Shown here: positions 32,554 to 44,600 of the stretch, in pieces
How positions within the stretch are numbered: position 1 is the first letter of the stretch
How the letters are laid out: every line of letters starts with the position of its first letter
IMG/VR virus record: IMGVR_UViG_3300046804_004277
Location: 1 to 63,429 of that record
Reading direction: 5' to 3' (one strand)
DNA length: 63,429 bases
From: a virus
The notes under the pieces: model-generated
Database searches by the model: none
The model's input: the letters and a program-made list of their open reading frames with translations, nothing else
Told to the model about the DNA's origin: nothing
Translations under genes and position numbers: made by a program

Positions 32554-32743
32554 TAATTAACTCCCTTAATAAAAACTTAATTTCATCAATATCTTTTTTC
32601 ATATTATCTAATTCTCTCTTTTGAGATTCTCGAACGTTCAAACTATTTACATACTGCGTATATGAATTATTGTCACAATTAATTATAGCACCACTTTGCT
32701 CATCACGATACAAATTTGGATGCCCCTGAACTGGAATCATCAT
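32540..32743 (-). CDS. Small conserved protein, 67 aa
   Basis: MMIPVQGHPNLYRDEQSGAI with IINCDNN, then a helical coiled-coil-like tail (RESQKRELDNMKKDIDEIKF). A start pattern of this kind, HPNLYRDExSGAIIN, recurs in cyanophage structural regions. It overlaps the giant upstream gene by 4 bp (ATGA) and the next gene by 14 bp. Perhaps a chaperone or connector for the neighbouring giant protein; that is inference. Confidence 0.65.
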   Translation of the reverse strand: MMIPVQGHPNLYRDEQSGAIINCDNNSYTQYVNSLNVRESQKRELDNMKKDIDEIKFLLRELINGSK

Positions 32744-35700
32744 AGGATTGCAATACTCCTTAAATCTTTTAGTTTTGGTGCATATGCCTGGTTTGTTCCT
32801 GACATTACAATTTTAATAGTATAACCAGTAAAATCACCAATATCATGTGCAGTAAATTCATATTCTAAAAATTCATCGTTCAAACTTGCAGGAACAAATG
32901 TGTCAGGAAGACCACTATTTTTAGAAGGATTTACAACATCAGGATATCCATCTCCATTATTATTAATGGTTAAATTATCATATCCTGGGAATAATTCGAA
33001 TGCTTGATTAACTTCACTAGAATCTGGTCTAATCAAACTATAAAGGACTCTAAAATCTGCAGATGAATGTCTGTATGCAGAAACAATAACTTTAAGAGTT
33101 TTTGCTGATTGTGCCAATCTTACAGTATTTGATACATAAACTGCTGCATGAGGATCGCCAATTAAATTATTTACTCTACCATCTGCCGCATAATTTGATA
33201 TTGGTTTATTTAATCTATTACTATTCAATTTGATGGCAGATTTTTTCCAGAAAATCATTGGAGATAAATTATTATCAGTTGTTGAAAGATTTGCTTTAAG
33301 AGTAAAGGATTTATTTCTCAACAAATCGCCCAGATAAGTTTGCTCATTAATATCTGAGCAAATAATTCTGGTTGAAGTTAATTTATTTTCTCCTGTAATA
33401 TCAATATCTTCATATCCTTGGTCAATAAATGAACTTTCAGTTCCATTCACACTAGTTCCACTTACTGTTCTTATCTGCCCTGAGAGAGAAGTTTTAGATC
33501 CTGGAACGAGAGCAGTAATTTGGGGAGTAATCAAATCATATTGAATATTTTCTGTAGCAAAACAATTTTCTCCACCTCCAGTAAATTCCGAATTAAATGA
33601 GAGTTGTGAGTAACTATTTGAACCAATGACTAGCGATGCATCGGAACTTCTATTTGTTGTATTTGAATCAATATTAGTTCTATCTATTTCAATATAATAA
33701 TCATCAATTCCAATCCCAACATCACTAATATCGTGAGTTTTATTAATTCTTCTCAAAGAAACGCCATTAAATTCATACTTATAAACTAAAACATTGGGAT
33801 CATGGTCTGATGCTTTTGTCGAATCTATTCCTCTAGTTAAAGTTGTGAGTGTTCCTGAACCAATTGCTTCATATTTAATAATTTCATCTTCAATAATTAC
33901 ATATCCAGGATTTGATCCACCAACAGGAACTCCCTCAAAGGTTCCAAAATCTGCTGTAGATGCAACACTAATAATATTATCTGTAGATAAAATTTTATTT
34001 GATAATATTGTTGGAGCAGTTGCAGATTGTACATCACTAATAGTTAGTTTATTTGTATTCGCATACATTCCATGATCAAAATGATTTACTTTAATGAAAT
34101 TACCACTATATACTCCCCCAACTGGTGTTGAGGATAGTATACTTGTTCCAGACAATGAAACTTTAGTTCCGGAATCATTATAATATGCAAGTGTAGTTAC
34201 GCCTACAGTTGGGAACGATTCTCCCTGAACATTAGTTAGATAAAGTGTGTCTAATGAAGTAACGTCTGTGATGGTGATAATAGCACCATTTCCAGCAACT
34301 GGAACAACATCAGATGTGACAATTCCGACAGTATCTCCTTTAGCATATCCACTTCCATTATTACTTCCATTTACAGAAACACCAGTAATTGTACCATTTG
34401 TTGCTGTAATATCAAGTCTTAAGTTTTTACCATTACCACTAAGTGTATAAGTTCCTACGTTACTTGTAGTTGTATAATTAGAACCACCAGTGGTAATACC
34501 TACTGAAGATGTTGGACCTCCAGTTTGAGAAATATATCCATAAACATAAGATTTTGTTGCCTCAGTAACTTTTCTACCAGTAGTTAAAATTCCAATTGTT
34601 GTAGCAGTTGAAGTAGTTTTAATTCCTACTGTGATATTTCTTGGTAAAGTTCTTAAAGAATTAGAACTTAATTTTTGGATGTAACCATTACTTTCATTTA
34701 GTGATGGATTTTGTAAGAATACACTACCCGATGTGGATGTGAAATTGCACTTATACAGTTTAAACTTAAGATCCTGATACTGATTTGCAGTCCATATGGA
34801 ACCATTTTGAGATTTAAATAGACTTCCAATTGCAAATTGTTTAGTATATCTTACACTTTCGGCATCGGGTAATGTTGATGTATTAACAGTTCTTTCGCCC
34901 ATTTCAGCAATCCAAAGTTCATATTGATCGCTTTGACCTGCTTGAACTACGACAGCATATTCTTGATTTGGTGCAAGGTAAATTGGATAATCAAAAGTAA
35001 CATTTGTTGCTACTGTACCATCACTCGAAGTATTAATCTGACTTGGTTTTAAAGTAGCAGATTTTCCAAGTACTGTTCTAGTTGGAGTTCCTAATTCGAC
35101 AGTTCTTATCTCTACAGTTACTGGTGCATTTCCAGAATCTTTATGTGCGAAAAATAAATCTACAGCACTCAAATATACACCATTTGCATCATCATTAGGT
35201 AGATTTCCATTTAAACTTTCAACATTTCCACCAACACTGAACGATTGTGCAAGTGGGTCAACATATGTATTTACTGTTGTAGTAGTTGTAGTTGTTGTAA
35301 TTGTCTTTTGTTTTTGTATGAATGTACCTTCTGAATTATAAATTGTTTCTCCAGAAGAAATTAATGTACTGCCAGGAAGTGGAACTTCATTTGTTGAACT
35401 TGATGTTAATCTGAAAGTTTTAGACCCAGTAGAAATTCTTACTGATGGTGCTGGTGTTGTATTTGGATCCCTTAAGAAGAATGCACCATTTAAATCTCCA
35501 TAATTATCTGAAATTAATCTCAAATCTTTTACATAAGCTACAGCACCACTTGATTGTCCAACAAGTTTTGTGCCAACTGTTAAATATCCAGAGTATAATC
35601 CCTGAACTTCCTCACATAGGGCATTGATGTCTATATTTAAAACTTTAGAAGTTGCGGAATATGATTCTGGAATATTTTCAGACTTTACATATGGGTTAAT

Positions 35701-38700
35701 ATTGTATGTTAATGATGGAGAATTAAATGCACCTTCTTTGTGATTTGATTGTGCAACTCTAAATTTAATTAATGGTGTAAGAAGTCCAGAACTCGATGCA
35801 CCAAAAAATCCAATAACAGTTTCTCCAACTTGAAATTCTGCAGATGCGCCATAATTTGCCAGAGTTGAATCTGTTGCAATTTCAATTAGTTTAGGAATAA
35901 AATCTACACCACTATTACTATCGAGGAATTGATAAAACTGAGTCAATGGTTTGAGATTTATTGCGGAAAATCCCGTATTGCGAGATCTCATGTATAATTC
36001 TGTTCCGCTTCCAACAATATTATCTTCTTCATTTACTGTAGATGTTGAGGTTGTGGTAGATCTTACAAATCTACCCCATCCTCCATTCCGGCTTACATTT
36101 CTTGATGTACTTATATTTACATTAACATTAACATCTTCTAATCTAATTGTTCTTACCCAACTATCACTTGATGGGTTTAGTTTAACAGTTCCATTATATG
36201 AAACAACATGGAATGGATTTACATTTTCTACTCTTGTGGCAAGAGGTTGTTCAATCCATCCAACGGATTCATACATCAATGTAATTGCATCACCAGTTTT
36301 TTTAACGTTTGAATCTAATAAATCAAAATCTACATTAAAATCTAAACTTTCATTAGTTATATCTTGCGCTGGAACTGGTTTTAATCCAATACTATTGTTA
36401 CTAATCTTTGTTGTCAAATAATTATTTTTAGGATCGATTTCAACGGAAGAAACATTAAGATTGATTAAATTAGTATTTTTAAAATCATCTACAAAGAATC
36501 CTGTCTTAAATCTATTAATTCCTTGAGCATCTCTAATTTGTAAAGTTTGTGTATTAAGTTCAAGTAATGATAATGAAGTTACTCTTTCTAGATTTGTAAC
36601 TCTATTTTCGATGGTATTAATATCTCTCATAGTATATCTTCTATTATCCACAAGAGATATTGTGGCATCTTTTGGGTTATAAAGATATGGTGGTAATGTA
36701 ATAGTTGCCAATTCCATTACCTGATCAGGTTTTGATGGTGGTTTTGGAACAATAGAAGAGGAACCTTTAAGTAGAATGAAATTTCCATTCTTATCAAGAT
36801 ATAACTTATCAATTCTACCTAGATAAAAATTATATCCAACTAAAGAACTTTCATTTGGAGAAAGAATAAGTTTTGGATCTGTCCCAAAACTAGAAGTTCT
36901 TGATGAAAAATCAAATGGAGATGAAGATGAACCAGTAAATGCTGCAACTCTTGGTCTAAAATCTAGAGTATCAGATGCTCTAACTTTGTTATTACCAATA
37001 GATGGAATATCTTCATTAAATCTTTCTTCTGAATAACTATTCACAGTGAATACGTCACCAGTATCGCTACTAGGTACTGAATAATAATCAAATACAATTA
37101 ACAGTTGTTTTGTTGGTTCTTGTTCACCATTTATTCTAACTATTTTTGAATAATCGTAATATTGTTCTTTTTGCCCCTTATCTAAATTAAATTTATTAGT
37201 TATATTTTTATATACACCAGCAGTAATTGAATTAATTGTTGTGGAAATATTGGATTCATCGAATTTTACATTTTCACCTGCTACAAATCTATTATTATTC
37301 AAATAAACAATTCCTATTGAACCTGAGGATGGTTTACTTACAACTCTAGCAACTGCTTTACTCGTACTTCCAATTATATTTTCTCCAATAATTGCATTTG
37401 AATCTACATTGGAAATTACATTAAAGTTCAGTGTATCCAGTGAAGGTGAAGAGGTATTCAATGATTCATAAACTGCTAAAACTTTTACAACGTCAGAATA
37501 TCTTAAGCAAATTTCTTCATCTTGAACTCTCAAACCATAATATGGATTATATGTCAATCCATCATTAATCGACGTATTAATTCCTGTACCAGATTGGGAA
37601 TATTTTGATAAATTGACTGAAATAGTTTGACTACGATTATATAATTTGGACTTACTTTGAATTCCATTTTTAATAAAAGTAGCGTTGATTAAACTAATTT
37701 GTTTATTTTGTATATTGGAGAATGTAACTTGATTCGATGATAAAGTAAATTTATCAGAGGTTAAGTTTTCAACCGTACCATCACTATAAAAAATAGAATA
37801 TCTTTCTTCATCAAATGATTCAAAATCTACTGATTCTGTAGTTACTCCTAGGTTAAAATTGCTTCTATTAACAGTTAGAGAATTAGAAGAAGGAGTAAAT
37901 GTTGAATTTGATTGTGTAGTAAATACTAAGTTTGAATTTGCTAAATTTGCAGATGCTATATTTGAGTCTGGTAATTTAGCATATAGATATCCCTTTTCTT
38001 CATTTCTAATCTTTGGAATACCTAAAGAAAACTTAGTTATTAATTGGGATGATGGCAAATCCTTATCACAAACACCAGTTACTGAATCTGTCAGCCCAGC
38101 AAGGGTCATTGTAGACCCATCCGCAGAAATTGAAACGACTCTATTAAAAGTTTCTACGGAAAGTCCGGGTCTTTGATATCTGACAATTGTATCGGTTTTA
38201 ATTCCAGTAAATGCTTTTCCAGATCCATTTACTGTTCCATTAGATTCAATAGTAATTGAATCTAATGCACTAAATCCTGGAGCAATTACTCTATCTAATT
38301 GGGTATCTGCTAAAAATGCAGTTGTAAATCCAGAAGTAGATGTTGATTGATAAATTGATTTAATGTCTTCTGTATTATATACTTTTATCGAACTAATGGT
38401 TCTTGGATATAATTCCACTCCATTAATTAGTATTGATTCGCCTACAGAAAATGTTCCAGATGTCTGACTAACATCAATTACGGCGCTTCCAGAACCAGCA
38501 GCGATGGCATATCCACTGGCTCCACTACTTTTTCCTTTGATTAATGATGTCGATAAAAGTTCTGTTGCTGATAATGGTTGATTTAAAGTTAATCGTGTAT
38601 AAGTCTGAATATCATAAAGATATAAATCCCAGTTTGATGCAGCATTGGAATATGCCGCATCAGTTAAATTGACCGTATATACTCTAGCATCTCCAATTTT

Positions 38701-40002
38701 TGAACCATTTGGTGATGTGGTAGAATTTTTTCTTCTATTATATAATGCTACAGTTGATTTTTGCTTTACTGATCCTGAAATATTGTTGATTCGGATTAAA
38801 TTCCCCATCTCAAAGGGAATATTAATATTATCTACCGTCTGCTTATCTCTTGGTTTATTTACGTCTAAAATTTCAACACCAGTTTTTTCAATATCATATC
38901 CCCTAACATAAGCTTTTCCTGGAGATAATTTGACACACATCAAATCATTTGAAGGAGTATTTCCCTGATCAGTTTTTTCATTATTGAAAAATAATCCATC
39001 ATTTCCAATTCTATTATTCAGAGAATTATTCACCGATATTTGAAAAGGATTGATGGAATAATCTCCAGATTCATCATATGTTCTTTGAGCAAGATAATCT
39101 TTAATAATGTTATAATCTGATTTTGATGTAATTTTTTGAATTGCTCCATCTTTAACTCTCAATATCTCAACAAAATCAGTATCATTATCAACATCTGTTA
39201 AGAGTTTTTTTGATAATACTAATTCAATTTGAAATCTGTCTGCTCCTGGTGCAGCATAATTTGTAAAACCCTTTGCATTATCATATAAATTTGAATCATC
39301 TTTGGATGTAACGATTTTTTCAATTACTTTTAAACCAACTCTATATGAGGGAGTATTTGTATAGTAATCTAAAATAATAGTTTGTTTAGATACACGCGCA
39401 AAATTTCCTCTTATGAAATATACCCCATCTCCAATAGAAGCTGAAGAACCAGTAGCGGTTGCATTTTTAGAAATTGTAGATGCAAATGTTGTTCCAGAAT
39501 TAATTGTGGTATTACCATAAACAACATTTTCATCAGCACTCAGTTCTTCATTATCTCTAAACTGATTAAAAATAAAATCATTGTCAGAATCTAGATATTT
39601 TACATAAAGAGTAACATATTCAATTTCAGAATCTGGCAAAATAATTTTTTGAATTATGGCAGTAGTTCCAGAGGATTTCCCTGTAATCTTTTTACCAACA
39701 AAATTTTCAATATATGATGCAATATTAACACCAAATGTAGTTGGATTTAATTTTACTGCATAAAATTGATTATCAAATGCAACATTTCCTGGAATTACTA
39801 ACGAACCCTCTTTAAAAAAATGACTCCCAAATGATTCTACTTGATTTTGTAAAATTGACTGTAAAGTATTTAATTCTCTAGCCTGTACAGGTCTTCCTGG
39901 ATTAAAGAGAACTTTATAATAGTTCTTATCTCTAGCCCCAGTATTGGATTCATTAAAATCATCATAATATGGACTTACATTGAGATTTGTTTTTTGAGCC
40001 AT
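32740..40002 (-). CDS. Giant fibre/baseplate protein, 2420 aa, DUF4815-type N-terminus
   Basis: The N-terminal ~400 residues (SPYYDDFNESNTGARDKNY, FNPGRPVQARELNTLQSILQ, FFKEGSLVIPGNVAFDNQ) match the DUF4815 domain of cyanophage baseplate-associated proteins. The remainder is mostly beta-rich and S/T/N/G-rich. It has a DPLAQSFSVGG segment near the middle-to-end, GSGY-type repeats (about 1800-1850), and a C-terminal domain with VYVSNTVRLAQSAKTLKVIV and DFRVLYSLIRPD. Its place just after gp8 is that of T4 gp9-gp12. A long fibre or fibre-connector is likely. No DNA or enzyme motif is visible. Confidence 0.8.
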   Translation of the reverse strand: MAQKTNLNVSPYYDDFNESNTGARDKNYYKVLFNPGRPVQARELNTLQSILQNQVESFGSHFFKEGSLVIPGNVAFDNQFYAVKLNPTTFGVNIASYIENFVGKKITGKSSGTTAIIQKIILPDSEIEYVTLYVKYLDSDNDFIFNQFRDNEELSADENVVYGNTTINSGTTFASTISKNATATGSSASIGDGVYFIRGNFARVSKQTIILDYYTNTPSYRVGLKVIEKIVTSKDDSNLYDNAKGFTNYAAPGADRFQIELVLSKKLLTDVDNDTDFVEILRVKDGAIQKITSKSDYNIIKDYLAQRTYDESGDYSINPFQISVNNSLNNRIGNDGLFFNNEKTDQGNTPSNDLMCVKLSPGKAYVRGYDIEKTGVEILDVNKPRDKQTVDNINIPFEMGNLIRINNISGSVKQKSTVALYNRRKNSTTSPNGSKIGDARVYTVNLTDAAYSNAASNWDLYLYDIQTYTRLTLNQPLSATELLSTSLIKGKSSGASGYAIAAGSGSAVIDVSQTSGTFSVGESILINGVELYPRTISSIKVYNTEDIKSIYQSTSTSGFTTAFLADTQLDRVIAPGFSALDSITIESNGTVNGSGKAFTGIKTDTIVRYQRPGLSVETFNRVVSISADGSTMTLAGLTDSVTGVCDKDLPSSQLITKFSLGIPKIRNEEKGYLYAKLPDSNIASANLANSNLVFTTQSNSTFTPSSNSLTVNRSNFNLGVTTESVDFESFDEERYSIFYSDGTVENLTSDKFTLSSNQVTFSNIQNKQISLINATFIKNGIQSKSKLYNRSQTISVNLSKYSQSGTGINTSINDGLTYNPYYGLRVQDEEICLRYSDVVKVLAVYESLNTSSPSLDTLNFNVISNVDSNAIIGENIIGSTSKAVARVVSKPSSGSIGIVYLNNNRFVAGENVKFDESNISTTINSITAGVYKNITNKFNLDKGQKEQYYDYSKIVRINGEQEPTKQLLIVFDYYSVPSSDTGDVFTVNSYSEERFNEDIPSIGNNKVRASDTLDFRPRVAAFTGSSSSPFDFSSRTSSFGTDPKLILSPNESSLVGYNFYLGRIDKLYLDKNGNFILLKGSSSIVPKPPSKPDQVMELATITLPPYLYNPKDATISLVDNRRYTMRDINTIENRVTNLERVTSLSLLELNTQTLQIRDAQGINRFKTGFFVDDFKNTNLINLNVSSVEIDPKNNYLTTKISNNSIGLKPVPAQDITNESLDFNVDFDLLDSNVKKTGDAITLMYESVGWIEQPLATRVENVNPFHVVSYNGTVKLNPSSDSWVRTIRLEDVNVNVNISTSRNVSRNGGWGRFVRSTTTSTSTVNEEDNIVGSGTELYMRSRNTGFSAINLKPLTQFYQFLDSNSGVDFIPKLIEIATDSTLANYGASAEFQVGETVIGFFGASSSGLLTPLIKFRVAQSNHKEGAFNSPSLTYNINPYVKSENIPESYSATSKVLNIDINALCEEVQGLYSGYLTVGTKLVGQSSGAVAYVKDLRLISDNYGDLNGAFFLRDPNTTPAPSVRISTGSKTFRLTSSSTNEVPLPGSTLISSGETIYNSEGTFIQKQKTITTTTTTTTVNTYVDPLAQSFSVGGNVESLNGNLPNDDANGVYLSAVDLFFAHKDSGNAPVTVEIRTVELGTPTRTVLGKSATLKPSQINTSSDGTVATNVTFDYPIYLAPNQEYAVVVQAGQSDQYELWIAEMGERTVNTSTLPDAESVRYTKQFAIGSLFKSQNGSIWTANQYQDLKFKLYKCNFTSTSGSVFLQNPSLNESNGYIQKLSSNSLRTLPRNITVGIKTTSTATTIGILTTGRKVTEATKSYVYGYISQTGGPTSSVGITTGGSNYTTTSNVGTYTLSGNGKNLRLDITATNGTITGVSVNGSNNGSGYAKGDTVGIVTSDVVPVAGNGAIITITDVTSLDTLYLTNVQGESFPTVGVTTLAYYNDSGTKVSLSGTSILSSTPVGGVYSGNFIKVNHFDHGMYANTNKLTISDVQSATAPTILSNKILSTDNIISVASTADFGTFEGVPVGGSNPGYVIIEDEIIKYEAIGSGTLTTLTRGIDSTKASDHDPNVLVYKYEFNGVSLRRINKTHDISDVGIGIDDYYIEIDRTNIDSNTTNRSSDASLVIGSNSYSQLSFNSEFTGGGENCFATENIQYDLITPQITALVPGSKTSLSGQIRTVSGTSVNGTESSFIDQGYEDIDITGENKLTSTRIICSDINEQTYLGDLLRNKSFTLKANLSTTDNNLSPMIFWKKSAIKLNSNRLNKPISNYAADGRVNNLIGDPHAAVYVSNTVRLAQSAKTLKVIVSAYRHSSADFRVLYSLIRPDSSEVNQAFELFPGYDNLTINNNGDGYPDVVNPSKNSGLPDTFVPASLNDEFLEYEFTAHDIGDFTGYTIKIVMSGTNQAYAPKLKDLRSIAIL

Positions 40003-40005
40003 TTC

Positions 40006-41577
40006 TTAAAATTCCAGGATAATTTTAACGTCTTCTTTTTGTCTAGAGTTTCTTGTTACAGTGGGTCTATTGTCAATATAGATTATCTCTCCTGACTTTT
40101 TATTTATCTCAGGATTTGAAAGACCATTTGTGAACTGAACTCCTAGATTGATAATTTTATTTGAAATTGTTGTCGTAATTCCAGTAAAATTGTCAATATT
40201 GGCAGTAAATCCACCATTAACTTTTGTCACTTGATTGGTTGAATTAAATTGAAGAACTTTTCCTATAGTAGAAATTCCAATATAATCAACATTGCCATAA
40301 GTAGTTGGATTGAGATATAATGATCTATCTTGATAATACTTTAAAACTTTTGTTTCACTATCATATGATGCCACATATCCTAAAGCAGTTCCACCATCAA
40401 CAGACTGTTGAATTTTATCACCAACAGAAATTGATCCTGATGGAGTTCCACTCAATTTCATTGCATAAACTCCAGAAAATTCACCTTGAGAATATATCGT
40501 TGTGCTAATTCCTGTAGAATCATATATTGTTGGATTTTTAATAATTCCAACCTGTGCAAATTTCGAATCTATAGGAAAATCTTTTGTCGAATCATCAAAT
40601 CTGGCATAAATTAAAACTTTATCAGTTCCCAATTCCTTATATATGTCAAAACCATGACCTTTGGATGGGGGGATAATTGGAATCAATTCTGCAGAATTTG
40701 ATTGCCCTGGGTCATTAGCAGATGTTGTTCCTAAGTCAACAATGCCATATGTGTAATTTTTTCCACCAGATGTTACTGTTGTGTCAGTAATTCTTCCGGA
40801 ACTATCAACATCAACTACAACAGTTGCTCCAGTCCCATCTCCAAGAATCTTGCATGACTGTCCAGTTGCTAATGTATATCCAGATCCACGATTTTTAATA
40901 TAAACTTTTTTTATCTGATTATCATTTAACGTACAATCTCCGTTTTGTCTTACGGCAGTAATCTGTGCGTCTGTGGAAGATTCCCAATCATTTGGTACTG
41001 GAATATATTCAATAGAGTCAAATTTAATAACATCGCTTGGGGAAACTGAATATAGATATTTCCATAAGTAACCATCACCACTTTCACCAGCTTTTGATGG
41101 TTCTAAATCAGTAAAAGTTGGTTCGTCTTGAGATGCATTTCCTGTTGTATTGATTCCCGAAGAACCATTATCAATACATATGTAAACTCTATAATCAGAA
41201 TTCATTACATAATAATTTGCATCATACAATCTCATTGATCCAGTTATTGGTGATGGATTTGTGGAACTATAGTCCGATCTATACATCTCATATTTTGTTC
41301 CACTTGTCCAATCAACTCTTCTAATTACTCTCCTAATATTTGCACTTGTAATTTTTTTCCCAAAAAGAAGAGTTGATTCGTAATGATTCAAATAATCTAC
41401 ATTATCAGTTGGATTTGGTGGAGTTGTATCCCAGGTTGAAGAACGACCAAATCCCACACTGGATGATGGATTTGACAACCCGACAAAAACATAATATGAG
41501 TTTGAAGAATCCTGAACAGAGTCTACGAAATTCTTTGCATTTAATATTCTAAATTGATCTGTTACAAATGCAGACAT
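40006..41577 (-). CDS. gp8: gp8 baseplate wedge protein
   Basis: 523 residues against 334 in T4. The N-terminal half has FGRSSTWDTTPPNPTD, RRVIRRVDWTSGTKY, GDGYLWKYLYSVSPSD and YIPVPNDW, all conserved with T4 gp8. About 150-200 extra residues in the C-terminal half include a GSGYTLATGQSC-type repeat. It has a TATAAATA promoter 20 nt upstream. Confidence 0.9.
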   Translation of the reverse strand: MSAFVTDQFRILNAKNFVDSVQDSSNSYYVFVGLSNPSSSVGFGRSSTWDTTPPNPTDNVDYLNHYESTLLFGKKITSANIRRVIRRVDWTSGTKYEMYRSDYSSTNPSPITGSMRLYDANYYVMNSDYRVYICIDNGSSGINTTGNASQDEPTFTDLEPSKAGESGDGYLWKYLYSVSPSDVIKFDSIEYIPVPNDWESSTDAQITAVRQNGDCTLNDNQIKKVYIKNRGSGYTLATGQSCKILGDGTGATVVVDVDSSGRITDTTVTSGGKNYTYGIVDLGTTSANDPGQSNSAELIPIIPPSKGHGFDIYKELGTDKVLIYARFDDSTKDFPIDSKFAQVGIIKNPTIYDSTGISTTIYSQGEFSGVYAMKLSGTPSGSISVGDKIQQSVDGGTALGYVASYDSETKVLKYYQDRSLYLNPTTYGNVDYIGISTIGKVLQFNSTNQVTKVNGGFTANIDNFTGITTTISNKIINLGVQFTNGLSNPEINKKSGEIIYIDNRPTVTRNSRQKEDVKIILEF

Positions 41578-41596
41578 TTTAATATAGTTTTTTATC

Positions 41597-41604
41597 TATT
41601 TATA
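41597..41604 (-). promoter_or_regulatory. Late promoter (TATAAATA) for gp8
   Basis: Perfect late octamer between the stop of the giant 3970-aa gene and the gp8 ATG. Confidence 0.8.
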
Positions 41605-41609
41605 TGAGG

Positions 41610-44600
41610 TTATAAATTCTTTTCTAAGGCACCAGAATTGTTAAATCCATAACCTCTTCTTTGAATTGTTGGGAAAGTTGATAATCCAATATCAGTTTTA
41701 TATGAAGAAACTGCAATTGAAATTGGTGAAGAAGATCTAGTAAATCCAGATAATCTACCCCAAGAGAATTGTCCAACAGTTGAACCTGTTGTTGCAATAC
41801 CAACAATAGATGAGGTTGATTGAATATTACAAGTAATAATTCCAGTAGATGCACTAAATGCGCTAATATTGTAGATATTATCTAAGAATGTAGTTCCAAC
41901 ACCAACTATTGCAGTATTTTTAGTGTAGATTGAAGTTACACCATTACCAACTTTGGTATTAAAAATATAAATTGGATTTCCAGCAGATAATCCAGTAAAT
42001 GGAGAAAGAGATGAATTTAATGTAAATTTAATTGCTAAAGCAGTTCCAATACCAACTGTTGTTGCAATTCCAACAATAGACCCAGAAAATCCTTCTACAG
42101 TTGATACATTAGAAATATTTTCATATATTGGATCTGGGAGTGGAACAATAACTTGTGGTTCCATTCCAATACTATATCCAAGTCCAGGATTTGTTATTGT
42201 AATTGGTGTGGTTAATGATCCATTAGAAACAGTAATAGTGGCAGACGCAACAGTTCCAATACCAATACCAACTCCCATTGGTAATGAAGTTGAAACTCCA
42301 ACAGTTAATGGAGATGCAAATTTAACATTAATTGAATTACCAATATATCCACTTCCAGGATTAGTAATCGATAATGATTGTATTGTCCCTGCGGCAGAAA
42401 CTATAGCAATAACGGCAGCAGAAACTGGGTCTGGAGCTCCACTTACAATAAATGCATTGAAATCAATAGACACTTCATTTTCATAATTGAAGAATTGTGC
42501 ATCATCCACAAATAAACTAGTATCAGTTGTAGAAAAATCTTTAATTATTTTGGCAGTTGGATATATTTGAGGTTCAATAGAATCTCTAGATTTAGAGATA
42601 AATGTACCATCTATAAATTTATCAACTTTTTGTTTTGACCAACTAATAGGTTTATAATTGGTAATATCTATTCCTTGAGAATTATAGGTGTTCGTATCAA
42701 TAGTATCTGATGTTTTAATAGTAGTTAATACTCTACTATTTTGTGTTGTTGTAATTCCTAAATTATTATTGTTACTAAAGACCTGAAGATCGTCACCAGG
42801 TTTAATAGTTTCGGTTATATTTACAATAGAACTATCTGAAGAACTTGCTCTATAGAAAAATATTGAAACTTTGTCTTCTACTTTGGGTGGAACATTGAAT
42901 GTAAATGAGGTTCCACCAGTAAATTCATATGCATATTTTGGTTCCTGTAAAATTCCATTAATAAAGATAATAAATAAAGAATCAAAATCAATTAATTGAG
43001 AGTCTGAATTTGAAGAATCTTTTTCAAAACTTAGTAATTGTGAATTATAATATAGTGGAAATCTTCTTCTTTTACCATCTTGGAGTGATGCAATAGAATC
43101 GATATAATCAAGTTCCCCAAATTGCCAAGCAGAGAATGAATCTGTAAATGTATCAAGAATAGTTAAAGTGAAATCATTTAGTGGAGATGCCAATTCTCTT
43201 GCAGTAACTAATCCAACGGGTTTTATTACATCACCTTTTTTAAATCCATATCCAGGTCTGGTAATCTTAAATGATGTTACTTCAAATAGAGTTGATCCAA
43301 CTCCAACTGTTGAACTTGCACCAACTTCCACATTCAGTAATAATCCAATTCCAGTATCAGTTGTAGTTCCAATTCCAAGTCTAGAAACTCCGATTACAGG
43401 TAGATTTTCATAACTTGGCGAAGAAATATTGATAATTGGGTTTACATATCCAGTCCCTCCACCAACAATATTAAATGATAATGTTCCGCCAGCACCAACT
43501 GTTGCTGTAATTGTTGCTGCTGTTCCTGTATGACTACTATCAGTTACTGCAACCGAAACTGGATTTCTATATCCAGAACCAAAATTACCACTAGTTCCAA
43601 TACCAACAGAAATAATAGAACCAGAAGAAACTCTAGCGGTTACAGAAGCACCTACAAGAGGTGCAAAACCAAGCCCTGGTGTTGAACCGAGAGAAACAAT
43701 CATTCCACCCCTTGGAAGTTGATTTCTATTAATCTCATAGTTAGAAACAACAACCGATCCATCGGTAGATGTAATTCCGGAAAATACTATACTACTAATT
43801 CCTAGATTTGTATTTTCTTGAATCAAATAATTATTGTTTTTATTGTTCTGCGTTGTTGGAGTTTGGAATATTCCATTAATCAATACAATACCATTCCCAC
43901 CAGTACTTGTAAGACCTACTGTATTGATTCCCTGAGATGTTAAGGTATATGTTTGACCAATCCCAGTAAATTTAGTAGATATATCATCATAGACTTGATT
44001 TGAACTATAGTCATTTTTCAAAAATACTCTTCCAGTAAAATATGACTTGGGGGAAGGTAAATTATCAAATGTATCATCAAATACTTTTCCTCTTGGTGCC
44101 TCAGTGAAGTAAATTTTATTACCAGAAATATTGAAAGAACCACTATAAATGTACACACTAGTTCCAATATTATGAGAAGTTGCTGATGATCCAACAAATC
44201 CTCTCTTAACTTCAACCAAGGGGAATGTTCCAGCAAATGATATTGGACCAGATGAAGTAGTTCCAAATCCAACATTAAGAACCTTCATGTATTCATTATC
44301 AATCTTAAGTAAATTATTTGTACTAATTGATGAAATTCCAGTTAAACTAATTAAAGTAGATGCAGTTCCAATTTGCCCACAGTTACCAAGATTATGTGTT
44401 ACTAATGAATATGTAATTGGATGTTGAATAATATTATTAATAGTAATAATTGATTTCTCATTCTTTTTAACCATTTCAAGTTTATGATAATTACCATCTC
44501 CTACAGAGGTAAACGTAACATAAATTCCTGCTTGAGCGTAATCTTTTCTTGTAGATAATTTAAATACATCATTATTAATCTTAATTGCAAATACTTTTGT